Origin: Aselliscus stoliczkanus
Taxonomy: Eukaryota; Chordata; Mammalia; Chiroptera; Hipposideridae
Assembly (NCBI GenBank): GCA_033961575.1
Contig: CM066728.1
Span: forward strand, 98,656,852-98,720,851
Reading direction: 5' to 3'
DNA length: 64,000 nucleotides
Shown here: one piece after another, positions 37,263 to 48,330 of the stretch
How the letters are laid out: each line of letters begins with the position of its first letter
Position numbering within the stretch: position 1 is the stretch's first letter
Program-made: the position numbers and the translations under genes
The notes under the pieces: model-generated
Told to the model about the DNA's origin: nothing
Seen by the model: the letters and a program-made list of their open reading frames with translations, nothing else
Database searches by the model: none

Positions 37263-38299
37263 TTTCTTCTATGATTTGCCTCAACTCTTGCTTCTTTGCA
37301 TACTGGAAAATTATTTTCATAATCAGGCTTGAAGGCAATGTATACATAGCTGGAATAAGTGAAGTGCAGCATACTTCATAGTGTCTTTTGAATATTTGGA
37401 ACTATTAAACTTTACTGTTTCATATGATCGGTATCAGTAGAGGAGACAGAAAAATGACTTGATATGTGGTATATATTCACTGTTAAATATAGACACAGAA
37501 TATGACAGAATTTTACATGTACAATTTTTTACAATTGAAAAGGAAACATTTCTTCCTTATGTCTATTTCTTGTTCTACAACCCAGCCTGTCTAGGCCACT
37601 TTGGAGCATAATTTGAGGCAATGTACTGTTACATGATCAGAATGTTAATGTGTTTTTTCTTTATAGTTTCATGAGATGTAAAGGCAACTGGGAATTTAAA
37701 AGCCTACAAAAATAGATAAATTCTTGATTAAGAGCATGAATTTTGGTTTGCTTTATTTCCAGATATTGACATTAGGCAGGGAACTGGGAAAAATAACATG
37801 TTTCCTAAATGCTTTTAATATCTTGAAAAATATAACATTTTAGAGTGAAACATATGATAATAACCACCTGCAATTGGATTTATTAATCCCCTTCCTTTCT
37901 AGATGGTATTTAGTATGGATTTCCAACTCAATCCGATTTATTGATGCTGATGAGCTCTGTTAGTTGTGGTTACCTCTGTGTTGGGGTTAGTTTCACAAGT
38001 GTGATAACTTTCTAGAGTGCTGACATTTTATATTGTAAATTTATGTCTTTCAGTTTGTTTCATGTCATTAATGGGAATAATAGAAATACAAATTTACATA
38101 ATTGTCTAGATTTTATATATATAGTATATCATATATCATATATAATAATATATAATATGTGTATTCATATTACTGTTATATGAAATACACAAGATAAAAA
38201 CTCTCATCATTTATATTTCTAAGTATTCTGTATTTAGACTTCTTGTAAAAGCAGATTTTTAACTATACTTTCTAGTTGTTCATTGGTATTATTGCTTTT
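37263..38299. other. AT-rich unique-looking sequence
   Basis: TA-rich low-complexity stretch at about 38112-38160; otherwise nothing recognised. Confidence 0.4.
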
Positions 38300-38720
38300 A
38301 TTGACTTTGTTGGGTGCAACAAAAGAAGCCTATTTTTGCTGTGTGATTTATATTTTAACATTATTTGTATATATGCTAATAAGCGGTTTTTGGATTTTGC
38401 CAAATTCTAAGTGATGTATTTTTTGGTCATCAACAGGTGTAATCTCCCACCCAGAAATATCATACCACCATTTTATTAGGGGTTAATTTCTGCTGCTGAG
38501 GCATGTGCCTGGTTTTCGCTTACACTGAATTATTACCTACAGCTTTAAATCTTGAGTCAATTTTCTATGAATGGCATTGTAACCGTACAGGGTATATTAA
38601 GCCTACCTCCCACTCAGATAATAGTCTTCCAACTATGCTTTATTAAATTAGCCAGCTTCAATATATTCGGTTTAATGTAAAGTGGCCTCTTATTTTTCTA
38701 CAAACTATTATATGTGATTA
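38300..38720. other. candidate conserved noncoding block
   Basis: Unique sequence with no repeat ancestry that I recognise, balanced composition and dense AT-core words (ATGCTAATAAGC, AATTATTACCTACAGC, TATTAAATTAGCCAGC). This texture is typical of conserved developmental enhancers, but without alignment it is only a guess. Confidence 0.25.
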
Positions 38721-40016
38721 TATGTTAGCGTGATTGAAACCTTATTTTCAAATTTGATATAGAGAGACTTACTATGTTCCTTCATTAAGGAATATAGACA
38801 AAATAGGACATTGAAATAATTATAATTGGATATGTCCTTATATTTATTTTAAAGCCTCATTAAACTGAGAATAATAAATATAAATATATACTTTTGTGCT
38901 GTTTAAAGTTTAGTGTTTTTTTCATAATACTCTCTTTTTTTGTTAGATTAGAACTTGAGATCCTTGCTTAGTAAAGGTTGTCTACAGTCTTGATAACTTA
39001 GTAACTTTTCAAAATTTGATTTGTACAAATTTATGATATACCTTCCAACTTATAAGGAGTACACTGTTACCGCATAAATGAGGTGGTATAAACCAAGGCT
39101 ATTTTAAAATATCGCATATGGATACATAAGCCTTAATTACTTTTTTCTCATGAATCATTAATGGCCTTGGTTTACACACACACACAAAAATATGTATGAA
39201 TTTACAAATAAGATAAAGATTCCAAAATCTTAAACAAAATAGTGGAAGTCACTGTAATACTTCATAACTTCCTATTTACTAGTAATTTTTTAGTAAAATT
39301 TGCATCACTGATTCCTTATGACCTAAGATTTGAATAAAATTCAGTATTATAAAGTCATCATTTCAAAAATTATTCTCACACACTGAAATCATCTACTAAT
39401 TATTGTGAATTTTGTGCTTTGTATTGAGAAAATAAATGCAAATTATGCCTATGCAAAACTAACAGATTGATAAAAACAACATTTAATTTGGCCATTGGAT
39501 GAAGAGTTACAATAATGGCATGTTTTATTTGAGCTAAATTACTGAAAAATTTCTTTCACATTGCTTATATTGATGGGCCTCTTTACTCTTTGAGATAAGT
39601 AAACTACTATTATGTATATTTACGTTTGAAGAAATGAAGAGTTCAAGAGAACAAATAATTCATCTAAACTTAAAGCAATGCTCTGGGATGTAAACTCTAG
39701 ACTGTGATGTATACATGTTTCTTCTCCCTCTCCTCTCCGTAATTCAAATCAAAAGCCAATAACAGGCAGCCCTGAATCTTGTGTTTGTAGTGAATCTACT
39801 CCATGTCTCTATTTCAACGGCATTTCATTGTTCTCTTTATTTTTCCTCTAGTGGATCTTTTATATACAGACCACCAATCATTTGGGGCTATGTTACTTGA
39901 TTCTTCCTGTAGAAACCTATTTCAAATTTGAGCCTTTTCCACATTTTTCATGTGTCATAGTAAGTAACATGCCAATAAACATAAAATGTATAATCTTCTA
40001 TTTGGATTTCCACTAA
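38721..40016. other. AT-rich unique-looking sequence; weak MIR trace
   Basis: A possible, very diverged MIR at about 39570-39700. No gene. Confidence 0.35.
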
Positions 40017-40027
40017 CAGAAAAGTAT

Positions 40028-40486
40028 GTATTTATTTATTTATTTATTTATTTTAAAGATTTTATTGGGGAATTGGCGGAGGGGAACAGCGTTGGGGAAT
40101 CGGGGAAGGAGAACAGACAAGTTGCTGTCCTTTTGTTCTTCAGTTTAGTTGCGGAGGATGTTGCTTCACTGTTGGTTTCGTCATTGCGCTCTTCCCGGAT
40201 GAGGCAGATCGGTCGCTGGCCTCTGGATGTCGCTCACCGCGGCTATTGGCAGCTCACACCAGCTGCCAGCCGCTCACGCTGGCTGCGGGCCACTCACTGT
40301 AGCCTATGGCAGCCCACTGCAGCAGGGGCTGCAGCCCACACCATCACCGGGGCTCGCACAGCCCAGCTCCAGGTGGAGCTGTTGTTAGCTGTAGAGGGCA
40401 GTGTCACTGGACCTCACGTGGGATCCGAACCGGGGCCGCTGGCATCCCAAAACCAGCGCTTAACCAATGCGCCACTCGGCCGGCCC
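40028..40486 (-). mobile_element. full-length SINE, family B
   Basis: The best-preserved long copy. On the minus strand it has the GCCGAGTGGCGCATTGGTTA head, a B box reading GGTTCGGATCCC, the CACTGCCCTCTACAGC junction, the body, and a 3' end CCCAATAAAATCTTTAAAAT. That end carries AATAAA followed by TCTTT, then a tail grown into TTTA/TAAA units. A perfect 11-bp target duplication CAGAAAAGTAT lies at 40017-40027 and 40487-40497. The 172-codon plus-strand frame over it is repeat-derived. Confidence 0.95.
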
Positions 40487-40497
40487 CAGAAAAGTAT

Positions 40498-42911
40498 TTT
40501 ATAGTCAAGTAAAGGTCAACGGATAAAATTTAACTGGATTTTTTTTCTTAATGTAAAGTCAGTGTTCATGAACCTAAAATTCCTCTACAAAAATGTCTTA
40601 ATGGAAAAAAAAATCAGTTTAAATAAGTAATCCTTCTACAGTATAGCCCAGGGTAACATTTTTCGATGTCATGAGTGGTTTGAAAATATTTTCAAAAGAG
40701 TAGTAATGCACCTGCATACATATTTGTATCTAATATGCTGCTAATTTTAACCCTGTGAATCATGTAATGATTGGAAGTAGATCTAATTCAATTCCTATAT
40801 TTTTAAGAGGAAAGAAACATGATGCATCCCAGGGAGTATGGAACTGTTCTAATTCTGTAATGTTTCCAGATTTGAGGCTGAATGATCCACTGCGTAAGTT
40901 AGGCCTTCTGCTGTGGTACACATCTCACGGAAGATAAATCATGAAGCCATTGCTGATCAATTACAAATGTGACTGTATTTCAGCAAGTGAGTGTCTTTTG
41001 CCTGATGATTATTCTTATTACCTGACAAGTCACTGCACAATTTTAAATGAGAACTGAGGACCCACCAACTATACAGATTGGTTGCACTCTTAGGGTGATT
41101 GATAAGGATTTAATTATAAGCCATATTTTAATTCAGTTGCTCTGTTCAACCAAGAATAACTTATGAAATTTAATGTATACAATATTAATTCATGCTATAA
41201 TTGAGTTTGTAGTTTTACTAGGGCTCATTGCCCCAGAATGCAGTGGGTGACATCAAAAAAGATAGCTTACTAACCTGCCCAGTGAATGAGCCTAATAAAT
41301 AAACCCTGCATCATCAATATGAAAAGTCTGTGTCTGCAGTTTCTTCACTTTTCATCAAAACATAGCAGAGACCCAACCAAAATAAATCTGATTTCAAGTT
41401 CTTTAGAAAGACAAATTCAACGTTAAAATGCATAGGGACTTAATACCTGATTTTTCAACCTGTGCATTTGTCTCAGAGAAGTTATCATTGTCATCATCAA
41501 TTTCTATTTATTGAGTTCCCACTGAGTATTTGGCACTGGAGAAGACTGAGCAGAGAAAATAATGATAGAAAATATTTCTTGAGTCTTAACCTTCAAAAGA
41601 GTGTCATTTCATGCATCATAAATAATATGAAATCAAAGCAGATTACCATTTATTTTTTCAACTAATATACATTTAAGGAACTTTCAGTATTTTTAAAGAA
41701 TCTTTTTTCTGCTGCTTCTGATATTTCTGTCTTTTAAAGAGTGGCCTTAACTCCATGAGAGGAATTCTAATCTAATGCCTTTGAGCATCTTTTGAAGGAA
41801 TATTGTTATGCTTCTCTTTCAGCAAACCTCAGTGGCCTTTTTTACTTTTTATTGTCTGCTATGGTTTTTAAGTGCTTTTTAAGTTTTCCTGACTAGCATC
41901 CTACGCAGGAAGCTTCAGTGAATACAGAATGTGTGGTTGCAGTCAAGAAAGTCACACTCATTAAAATGATATTCTGAGGTTGCCTGTTTATTTGCTATTT
42001 ATGAAATGCATATCGAATTTGCTTATTGTGTAAAAGTCAAAGACTGATAGTTCTGTCAGGACTGGAGACACAGCTTTTGATCTGAAATTGAGCTCTCTCC
42101 ACTTTTCTCCTCTACTAATCACCATCATAAGGGTTTTCTAATTCTAAATTTAACCTATGGTTGATGTAACGATGGTTTTCGGCTCGGTATTTTCTAGCAG
42201 GAGTTTCGGTATGTGTATCAAATATCTGCTCTGAGCTACTAAAATAATTAATTCCAATTAAAAATTTAACTCAGCCTATAAACCAGCAAAATACTATTGA
42301 AATATAAAAATGCAAAGACTATAAAGATGTATTGAGTATTGGATTTATTGTTTTGAAAGACAATGGTATTCTATTTGTCTGCTATTGTTATGTAGCCCTT
42401 TTACTAAAATTAAAGTTTCATAGAATGAGAATTATTGTATTATGAACCTGTAGTTAAAAATAGTTATTATTTATTTTGCAAGCTAGTATGGAACAGCACA
42501 GAAGTGCTTAGAATAATGATCTTGCCATCTATGAACTTATGATTTAGTTGAACTATGATATGCTGTATTGTTACTATTGAGAATATGTTCTGGCCCTGCC
42601 TTCAAAACTGATAGACTAGCAATGTCTTATCCAGGGTCTCTTCCACTAGCCTGGAGTCCAGAGTGAAGACAGTGACCAGTGATGGATGTGCCCTTTGTTA
42701 AAAGCCCCAGAGATTGTACAATTTAGCTTCAACTAACTAACACTGGAAGAAATGCCACACAGAGCTCATATAAAATGTTTAACCTTAAATCTCTTTCTGC
42801 TATAGATTTAGAGACTTAGTACACGTAGTCCATAAATAAATATCATGGATTTGATTCCTGGGGTTTTGCTTGTTTGTTTGCAATCCACCAAGGTATACTT
42901 TGCTTTCAGAA
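40498..42911. other. AT-rich unique-looking sequence
   Basis: No gene. A weak MIR-like word (TATTTATTGAGTTCCCACTG) lies at about 41507-41530. Confidence 0.4.
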
Positions 42912-42913
42912 TA

Positions 42914-43075
42914 CAGTAACACCTTGGTTTGCGAGCATAATCCGTTCTGGAAACAAACTACTTGTGTTGCAAGACATCACTCATTTACCACATTAAAATA
43001 TATTAGAAATGTTTGCTCATCTTGTGGAATACTTGCAAACCAAGTTACTTGCAATCCAAATCCAGGATTTTACTG
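42914..43075. mobile_element. Tigger/pogo-type MITE
   Basis: A 162-bp element bounded by TA. It begins CAGTAACACCTTGGTTTGCG and ends GGATTTTACTG, with inverted termini whose inner part is diverged. Pogo/Tigger elements start with CAGT and insert at TA. There is no coding sequence. The 70-codon plus frame (42870-43082) across it is incidental. Confidence 0.7.
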
Positions 43076-43077
43076 TA

Positions 43078-44519
43078 TTTAATATATGATTGTTATCATT
43101 TATAAATAAAAACTCAGCACCTTTATTTTATAAAATGCTTTACTGAAATTATTTTAAAAACAAAAAGCTGTTCAATTATGAAAATCATAAGCATATACAT
43201 TTAAAATATGCTATTGCATAAATTGGACAACTCCTTTGTAATTTTCCCATCCAATGTAGTTATGTATAATATCTCAAAATAATGATAAAAATGATATATT
43301 GATTTTTAAATGTCCCCCATGTGTGACATAAATCCACTTAGAGTTAAATTCTCCACTTTCTAATATTTTATGTTTTCTGGTTTCTCCTGAGGCATTTGTT
43401 AATTCTGTTTGTTGTACGTTCTGTTTTTCTCCCTTTTCCACTTTTTCAGGTCACGTGTCAGAAACTGCTGATGGGGAACAAATCGCAAGATTTCCTCCTG
43501 GGTCAGAATAAAAGAGGATCCAAGTGGGTTTAGTTCTGAAAGAGTTGATTTAGTTTGAGGTTGAAAGCTTGAGAATATGGTCTCAAGTATCTTCCCACTG
43601 TGCAAAAGATATAAGCCTCAGTATCTTTCAGTCTCCCTGCCTTCATCTGCCTCCTCCTCCTCCTCCCTTTCGTGTTCCTCTTTTTTCCAGTCTCTGTAGG
43701 AACCCGAAAACCATCCCAATGGAAAGAAAGGGTGATGTTTTATTAATCTAGTTTTATGCCCTTTATTTTAGTATGGAGTAAAAACTGAAGGATTTATAAA
43801 TATAGTTTGCAATTATGTCTGAAGAACATTTGATTAGCCTAATCATAGTATAATATTTTTATTTAATCCCTTTGTATATTTAAACACATGTTTTATGTAG
43901 TTCTTCTGTTCTACCATCCTACTGTAAGCTCTCACAGCACTGAGCGGTGAAACCCTGTGAATCCAACAATATGTTCTTGTAAGTTAAAGAAGTTTGTCAC
44001 TCCAGACAGGTGAAAATATATTTCCGTTGAGTGCTGCTAATATCTCTGTCAAGTCTGCTGTCTTTTATCCCTTCTTTTTCCAGATAGGACTTGGGTCCTG
44101 AGGTATTTTGTGAGTTCTGTTGTTTCTATAAAGGAGTAACAGAGGTTGACATCCTAGCTTTCCGGCAAACCTTTTGCTTCTTCTATAATCCACTCATCAT
44201 TCTCTCCTGAGTATCCGTGATGATTCTATTTCTGTCTAATTCATATAATTGAGGCACCCATCTGCATTCCCTGTCCTTCATTTAACTCACAATGCTGAAT
44301 TAGCATCTCTATAATATTTTCTGATTTGCTTTAAATGTAAAACCCTAAGTAGCTCTGATGTCTCCCTGCCTTTGCTACATAACATGGATTGGATGTGAAA
44401 TGAAATGTCCATTTTCCCCTGAAAATGGAGCTTATGGGAAGATAGACAACATAAGAATGCCATCAATCATATTTAGTGTGTAAAACCATCAGCGACTGTT
44501 TTTCCCTACTGCATATATA
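43078..44519. other. AT-rich unique-looking sequence
   Basis: No gene or recognised repeat. A short CTCCTC-rich stretch lies at about 43645-43670. Confidence 0.4.
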
Positions 44520-44665
44520 CTTTTTTTTGTTTTTGTTTTTGTTTTCGTTTTTTTTTTTTTTGTTTTTTTTTAAGGGCAGTGTCACTGGCCCTCATCTTTG
44601 GGACCCGAACCGGGGCCGCTGGCTTCCTAAGCCAGCGCTTAACCACCGCGCCACTCGGTCGGCCC
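44520..44665 (-). mobile_element. short-form SINE, family B
   Basis: A T-rich tail (minus-strand poly-A, with G/C interruptions, 44520-44570) is followed by the GGGCAGTGTCACTGGC junction and a well-preserved tRNA-like head ending GCCACTCGGTCGGCCC. The body is absent, as in the 21.1, 28.2 and 30.6 kb copies. No clear target duplication was found. Confidence 0.9.
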
Positions 44666-46149
44666 GTGTATTTTTAATGATTGATTTACACAGACCTGAG
44701 TATCTTCTTGTATAAGTAATTAAAATAGTTTCAACATTTGACAAATATGCATATACGCATGTGTGTATATATATATACACATGTACTTATACAGGCATAT
44801 GTATATATAGAAACACAGGACAAACTGAAAGGGATTACTTCTAAGGGCAAATGCAATGCTGACCTCGCAGGTTCCCTGGAAGGAATTCTACCCTGAATAA
44901 AAATTAAATTTGGCATGGCTAGTGATGGCCTGAGGCCTGCGAGGACAATGGCTTCAGGTACAGTTTGACACTTATTATTTGGATTGCCTCAATTCAGACA
45001 CATTAAACTGTTGTTAGCTGTAAACTGTATTCCCTGGAGAACAAAATTATAAAATTATAATACTTTGGAGACTAGGTAACCTTCAAATGGAACTTTGATA
45101 AATAATTCTCACACAGTACTAAGATAGCCCCCGCCCCCCCCCCCACAAACACACACACTTCATATCTGGGTAATAAACTTTGATTCTGAATGGACACTTT
45201 CCAACACTGCACATAGCTTCCTGAATGGTGAACCAGCCAATGCTAATTCTGTTAATCCATGCAGAAGGAAAAAAGTCAGGAGGTGGTCCTATCAGAGGAG
45301 GCCCAAAATAGGCAAATTGGGGCAGTGATTTCTCTAAAACGGTGAAATACCAACAAGAGAGGTAGCTGTAGTTACATATTAACAACAATCCTTTTTATCC
45401 CACTGGCTAATGAAACTTAAACACATGAGGGCTGTTTTCTAAAGTGATTTGATGTGACAGCCCTCTTCGTATATTGAAGTTATTCTACTGATTGCTTACA
45501 AAACGAAGGGTATTTCAGTCCTTTCATTTCTTCAAAGGAACCCAAACGATTCTTTCCTATTAAGGTATTCCAGAACTTATAAATTAAGATGGAAGAAAGA
45601 GAACATGCAAGGACAGGTCAGAAAATGCAACATTTGCCTTAGTTTTTTGGATGACTGTGGGACTTACTATCTAAACACTGAAGTGCACTTCTGACCAAAA
45701 ACACTAATTAAAAGTAAGTTTGTCTCAATGTCAATACATTTGTGAAGTTCACAGCTCATTTAAGTACTTTTTCTGCTTTGTATATGGAAACCACATCTAA
45801 GTATTTGCTTTTGCATCTAGACATGTTATATCATCACTAATTTTATTATAATTCTGTTACTATCATGAATGACAGGGATAAGGACTATTTGTTGCCCAAA
45901 TGCTTATTACACTTTGAGTTTTCCTGCACCCACAAGAAACAGAGTAGATAGTTTTTAAACAATATATGCACAAACATTTATCATGTAATGTTTGTTTTTT
46001 AAGTTAAAACAACCAGCATTATATGGAATACCCATCCAGATTACAATTAGTTCAACAAACACTTCAAATGTATGCTATTCTAGGACTCTCTCTCTTTTTG
46101 ATATTTGTGGTTGTACTACTCCAAATATACGTGTGTATATGAATATATA
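44666..46149. other. unique-looking sequence with small simple repeats
   Basis: A TATA palindromic stretch lies at 44760-44810 and a C-run followed by a CA repeat at 45128-45160. No gene. Confidence 0.4.
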
Positions 46150-46213
46150 AGGTGTGATCAGACAATATGGTGAATGTTTAAATTAAAAAAATTAGTTAAA
46201 GGACACATTGTTA

Positions 46214-46492
46214 TTAATCCCCCTCAAAATACTCCCCTTCACTTTGAAAACACTCACCCCAACATTCTTGCCACTTTTTGAAGCAGTTCTGGAAGTCCTC
46301 TTTTGTAATTGTCTTTAGTTGCACTGTCGTGTCTTGCTCGATGTCCTGAATCATTTTGACTTCAGGGAAGAACCAGAAGTCACACAGTTCCAGATCTGGC
46401 GAATAATGTGAATGAGGACACACCATAATGTTTTTATTTGACAGGAATTTCCCTACCAGAAACGATGTGTGACATGGAATGTTATCATGATG
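46214..46492 (-). pseudogene. mariner transposase C-terminal half (left arm)
   Basis: A 92-codon open frame starts at the HHDN motif (second catalytic aspartate) and runs to a normal stop after EGEYFEGD. A third aspartate in YSPDLELCDF lies 34 residues beyond the first visible one, giving the D34D spacing characteristic of mariner transposases. Upstream in the same frame a stop interrupts the sequence, the L1 insertion follows, and the N-terminal DNA-binding region and first aspartate are not found. Compared with the right arm it lacks nine residues between the KM and IQDI positions. It is non-functional, though this half is unusually intact. Confidence 0.85.
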
Positions 46493-46516
46493 GAGGATGA
46501 TTTAAGGCACACTTTA

Positions 46517-47657
46517 TTTTTTTTTTTCGATTTTATTTTTTTTATTTTATTTTATTTTTAATTAGTTTCAGGTGTACAACACAGTGCAATAGTTATACAT
46601 TTTACCCCTCAAAGTGACAAACCCCCCACCCCCAATACACCCCCCCACACCCCCCCGTATCATATATATCTATTACTCTTCCTCTGACTCTCTTCCACAG
46701 TATAATCCACATCCCGTGACTATCTATATATATTCAATTACAGTAGGTATACCACCTCCACTTTAGTAAAACAGTGCAGTGATCAAACCTCTACTCCATC
46801 CATGAAATGGTCTCCCTAACAAGACCTATGATCATCTGACATTCCACAGAATATTTACAACATTATTAATTATATTCCCCAAACTGTTTTTCCTATCCCA
46901 GTAGCAATATTGTAGTTGCCTATTTTTGCTGTCTAATCCCTTCCCCTTCTCCCTCATCCCCATTCCTCTCCAAATTAGCAACCCTGATTTTTCCTCTATA
47001 TCTATGAGACAGTTTCTGTTTACTTTGCTCATTCATACAGTTTTTCATATTCCACATATGAGTGAGATCATATGGTATTTGTCCTTCTCTGACTGACTTA
47101 TTTCACTCAACATTATAGTCTCTAGGTCCATCCATATCATTGCAAATGGCACGATTTCATTCTTCTTTATAGCGGAGTAATACTCCATTGTATAAATATA
47201 CCACAGTTTCTTAATCCAGTCATCTACTGACGGGCATTTTGGTTGTTTCCAAGTCTTAGCTATTGTAAATTGTGCTGCTATGAACATCGGGGTGCATAAC
47301 TTTTTTTGAATAAGTGTCTTGGTTTTTTCAGGATAAATACCTAGGAGTGGAATTGCTGGGTCAAAAGGTAGCTCTATTTCCAGTTCTTTGAGATACCTCC
47401 ATACTGACTTCCATAGTGGCTGCACCAATCTGCAGTCCCACCAACAGTGCAGCAGGGTCCCCTTTTCCCCACAACCCCGCCAGCACTTGTTGTTTGTTGA
47501 TTTGTTGATGATAGCCATTCTGACTGGAGTGAGGTGGTATCTCATGGTGGTTTTTATTTGCATTTCCCTAATAACCAGTGAGGTTGAACTTTTTTTCATA
47601 TGCCTGTTGGCCATCTGTATGTCCTCTTTAGAGAAATGTCTCTTCATATCTTCTGGT
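46517..47657 (-). mobile_element. young 5'-truncated LINE-1
   Basis: The poly-A tail (T run on the plus strand) begins right after the left target duplication. The 3' UTR (about 46550-47040) and the end of ORF2 follow, and the copy stops at a 5' truncation inside ORF2. A perfect 16-bp target duplication TTTAAGGCACACTTTA lies at 46501-46516 and 47658-47673. The empty site CTTT/AAAA fits the L1 endonuclease preference. It inserted into an already rearranged mariner. Confidence 0.95.
47045..47656 (-). pseudogene. LINE-1 ORF2 C-terminal part, frame intact
   Basis: This is the last roughly 200 residues of the L1 ORF2 protein, which in a full element copies L1 RNA at nicked chromosomal DNA. The conserved cysteine-rich motif CX3CX7HX4C is present: counted from the first methionine (47647), residues C55, C59, H67 and C72 in [18 protein letters not shown]. 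It is followed by [20 protein letters not shown] and the YYSAIKKNE motif. No stop or frameshift interrupts it from the truncation point (about 47656) to the end, which indicates a recent insertion. Endonuclease and reverse-transcriptase domains are absent through 5' truncation, so it is dead on arrival. Its methionine start is internal, not a real initiation site. Confidence 0.9.
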
Positions 47658-47839
47658 TTTAAGGCACACTTTAAAACACACCTTCTTTCAACTGTTGCTC
47701 ACACCTGAATGACTGCACTGAACAACTTGCACATTGTAACACACTGTTAATAAGGTTCTAGACGTCGCTTCCCCTATTGAAGATCCTTGTCTTTCCATTG
47801 GATGGCAGTCGGCAGCAGCATTCACCGTATTTTGTGATC

Positions 47840-48145
47840 ATAATGGAAAGGCTCCGTGTCACACATCGCTTTTGGTACGGCAATTTCTGTCAAATAAAAG
47901 CCTTATGGTGTGTCCTCACCCACCTTATTCACTGGATCTGGCACAGTGGAACGTCTGTCTCTTCCCCAAAGTCAAAATGACCATGAAAGGTAAACATTTC
48001 GAATGGATTCAGGACATCAAGGCAGCCACAACAGCACAACTAAAGACACTCACGAAAGAGGACTTCCAGAACTGCTTCAGAAAGTGACAAGAACGATGGG
48101 ATAAGTGTGTTCAAAGCCATGGGGAGTATTTTGAGGGGTATTAAT
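47840..48145 (+). pseudogene. mariner transposase C-terminal half (right arm)
   Basis: Homologous to the left arm but on the opposite strand. Here the HHDN-equivalent region (about 47838-47860) is frameshifted. The frame then reads FLSNKSLMVCPHPPYSLDLA and continues to KEDFQNCFRK before a stop at 48087, where the left arm reads on to its normal C-terminus. The third catalytic aspartate has been lost (AQWN where CDF is expected). It retains the MTMKGKHFEW segment that the left arm lacks. Clearly inactive. Confidence 0.8.
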
Positions 48146-48235
48146 GGCAATGTGTCTTTTACTGTAATATTTTTTTAATTTAAACATTCACTGTATGTTT
48201 TGATCACACGTCATGTATGTGTGTATACATATACA

Positions 48236-48330
48236 TCATTGTGTGTGTGAATATATATATATATATATAATGTGTGTGTGAATATATATATATATATATA
48301 GTGTGAATATATATATATATATATATAATG
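48236..48330. repeat. three-unit TGTG-AATATAT composite tandem repeat
   Basis: Three consecutive units, each a TG run, GAA and a TA run ending near AATG or AGTG, starting about 25 bp outside the right mariner end. Minus-strand tyrosine/isoleucine frames over it are artefacts. Confidence 0.85.

Larger units (their letters stand above)
46150..48211. mobile_element. inverted (head-to-head) mariner structure, split by an L1
   Basis: Similar ends face each other. The left begins GGTGTGATCAGACAATATGG and the right, reverse-complemented, begins CGTGTGATCAAAACATACAG; both continue GTGAATGTTTAAATT. Inside each end is the C-terminal half of the same mariner transposase type, left on the minus strand and right on the plus strand, both reading outward. 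A complete mariner would have its C-terminus at one end only. The interior, after removing the L1, is about 300 bp without a recognised N-terminal domain. The arms differ by base changes and a 27-bp indel, so the arrangement is old. Confidence 0.8.

Noticed and set aside
39986..40504. 172-codon plus-strand frame
   Set aside because: Lies across a full-length SINE. Similar peptides (for example RGQCHW or GSVTGPH words) recur in every SINE-B copy of the window, so they are antisense SINE translation.
45427..45470. GAGGGCTGT...ACAGCCCTC 9-bp inverted repeat
   Set aside because: Short stem with a long loop and no TA duplication or element-like ends; likely coincidental.
47045..47656. Intact 200-codon frame as a host gene
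   Set aside because: It is the C-terminal end of L1 ORF2 in a 5'-truncated insertion with target duplications.
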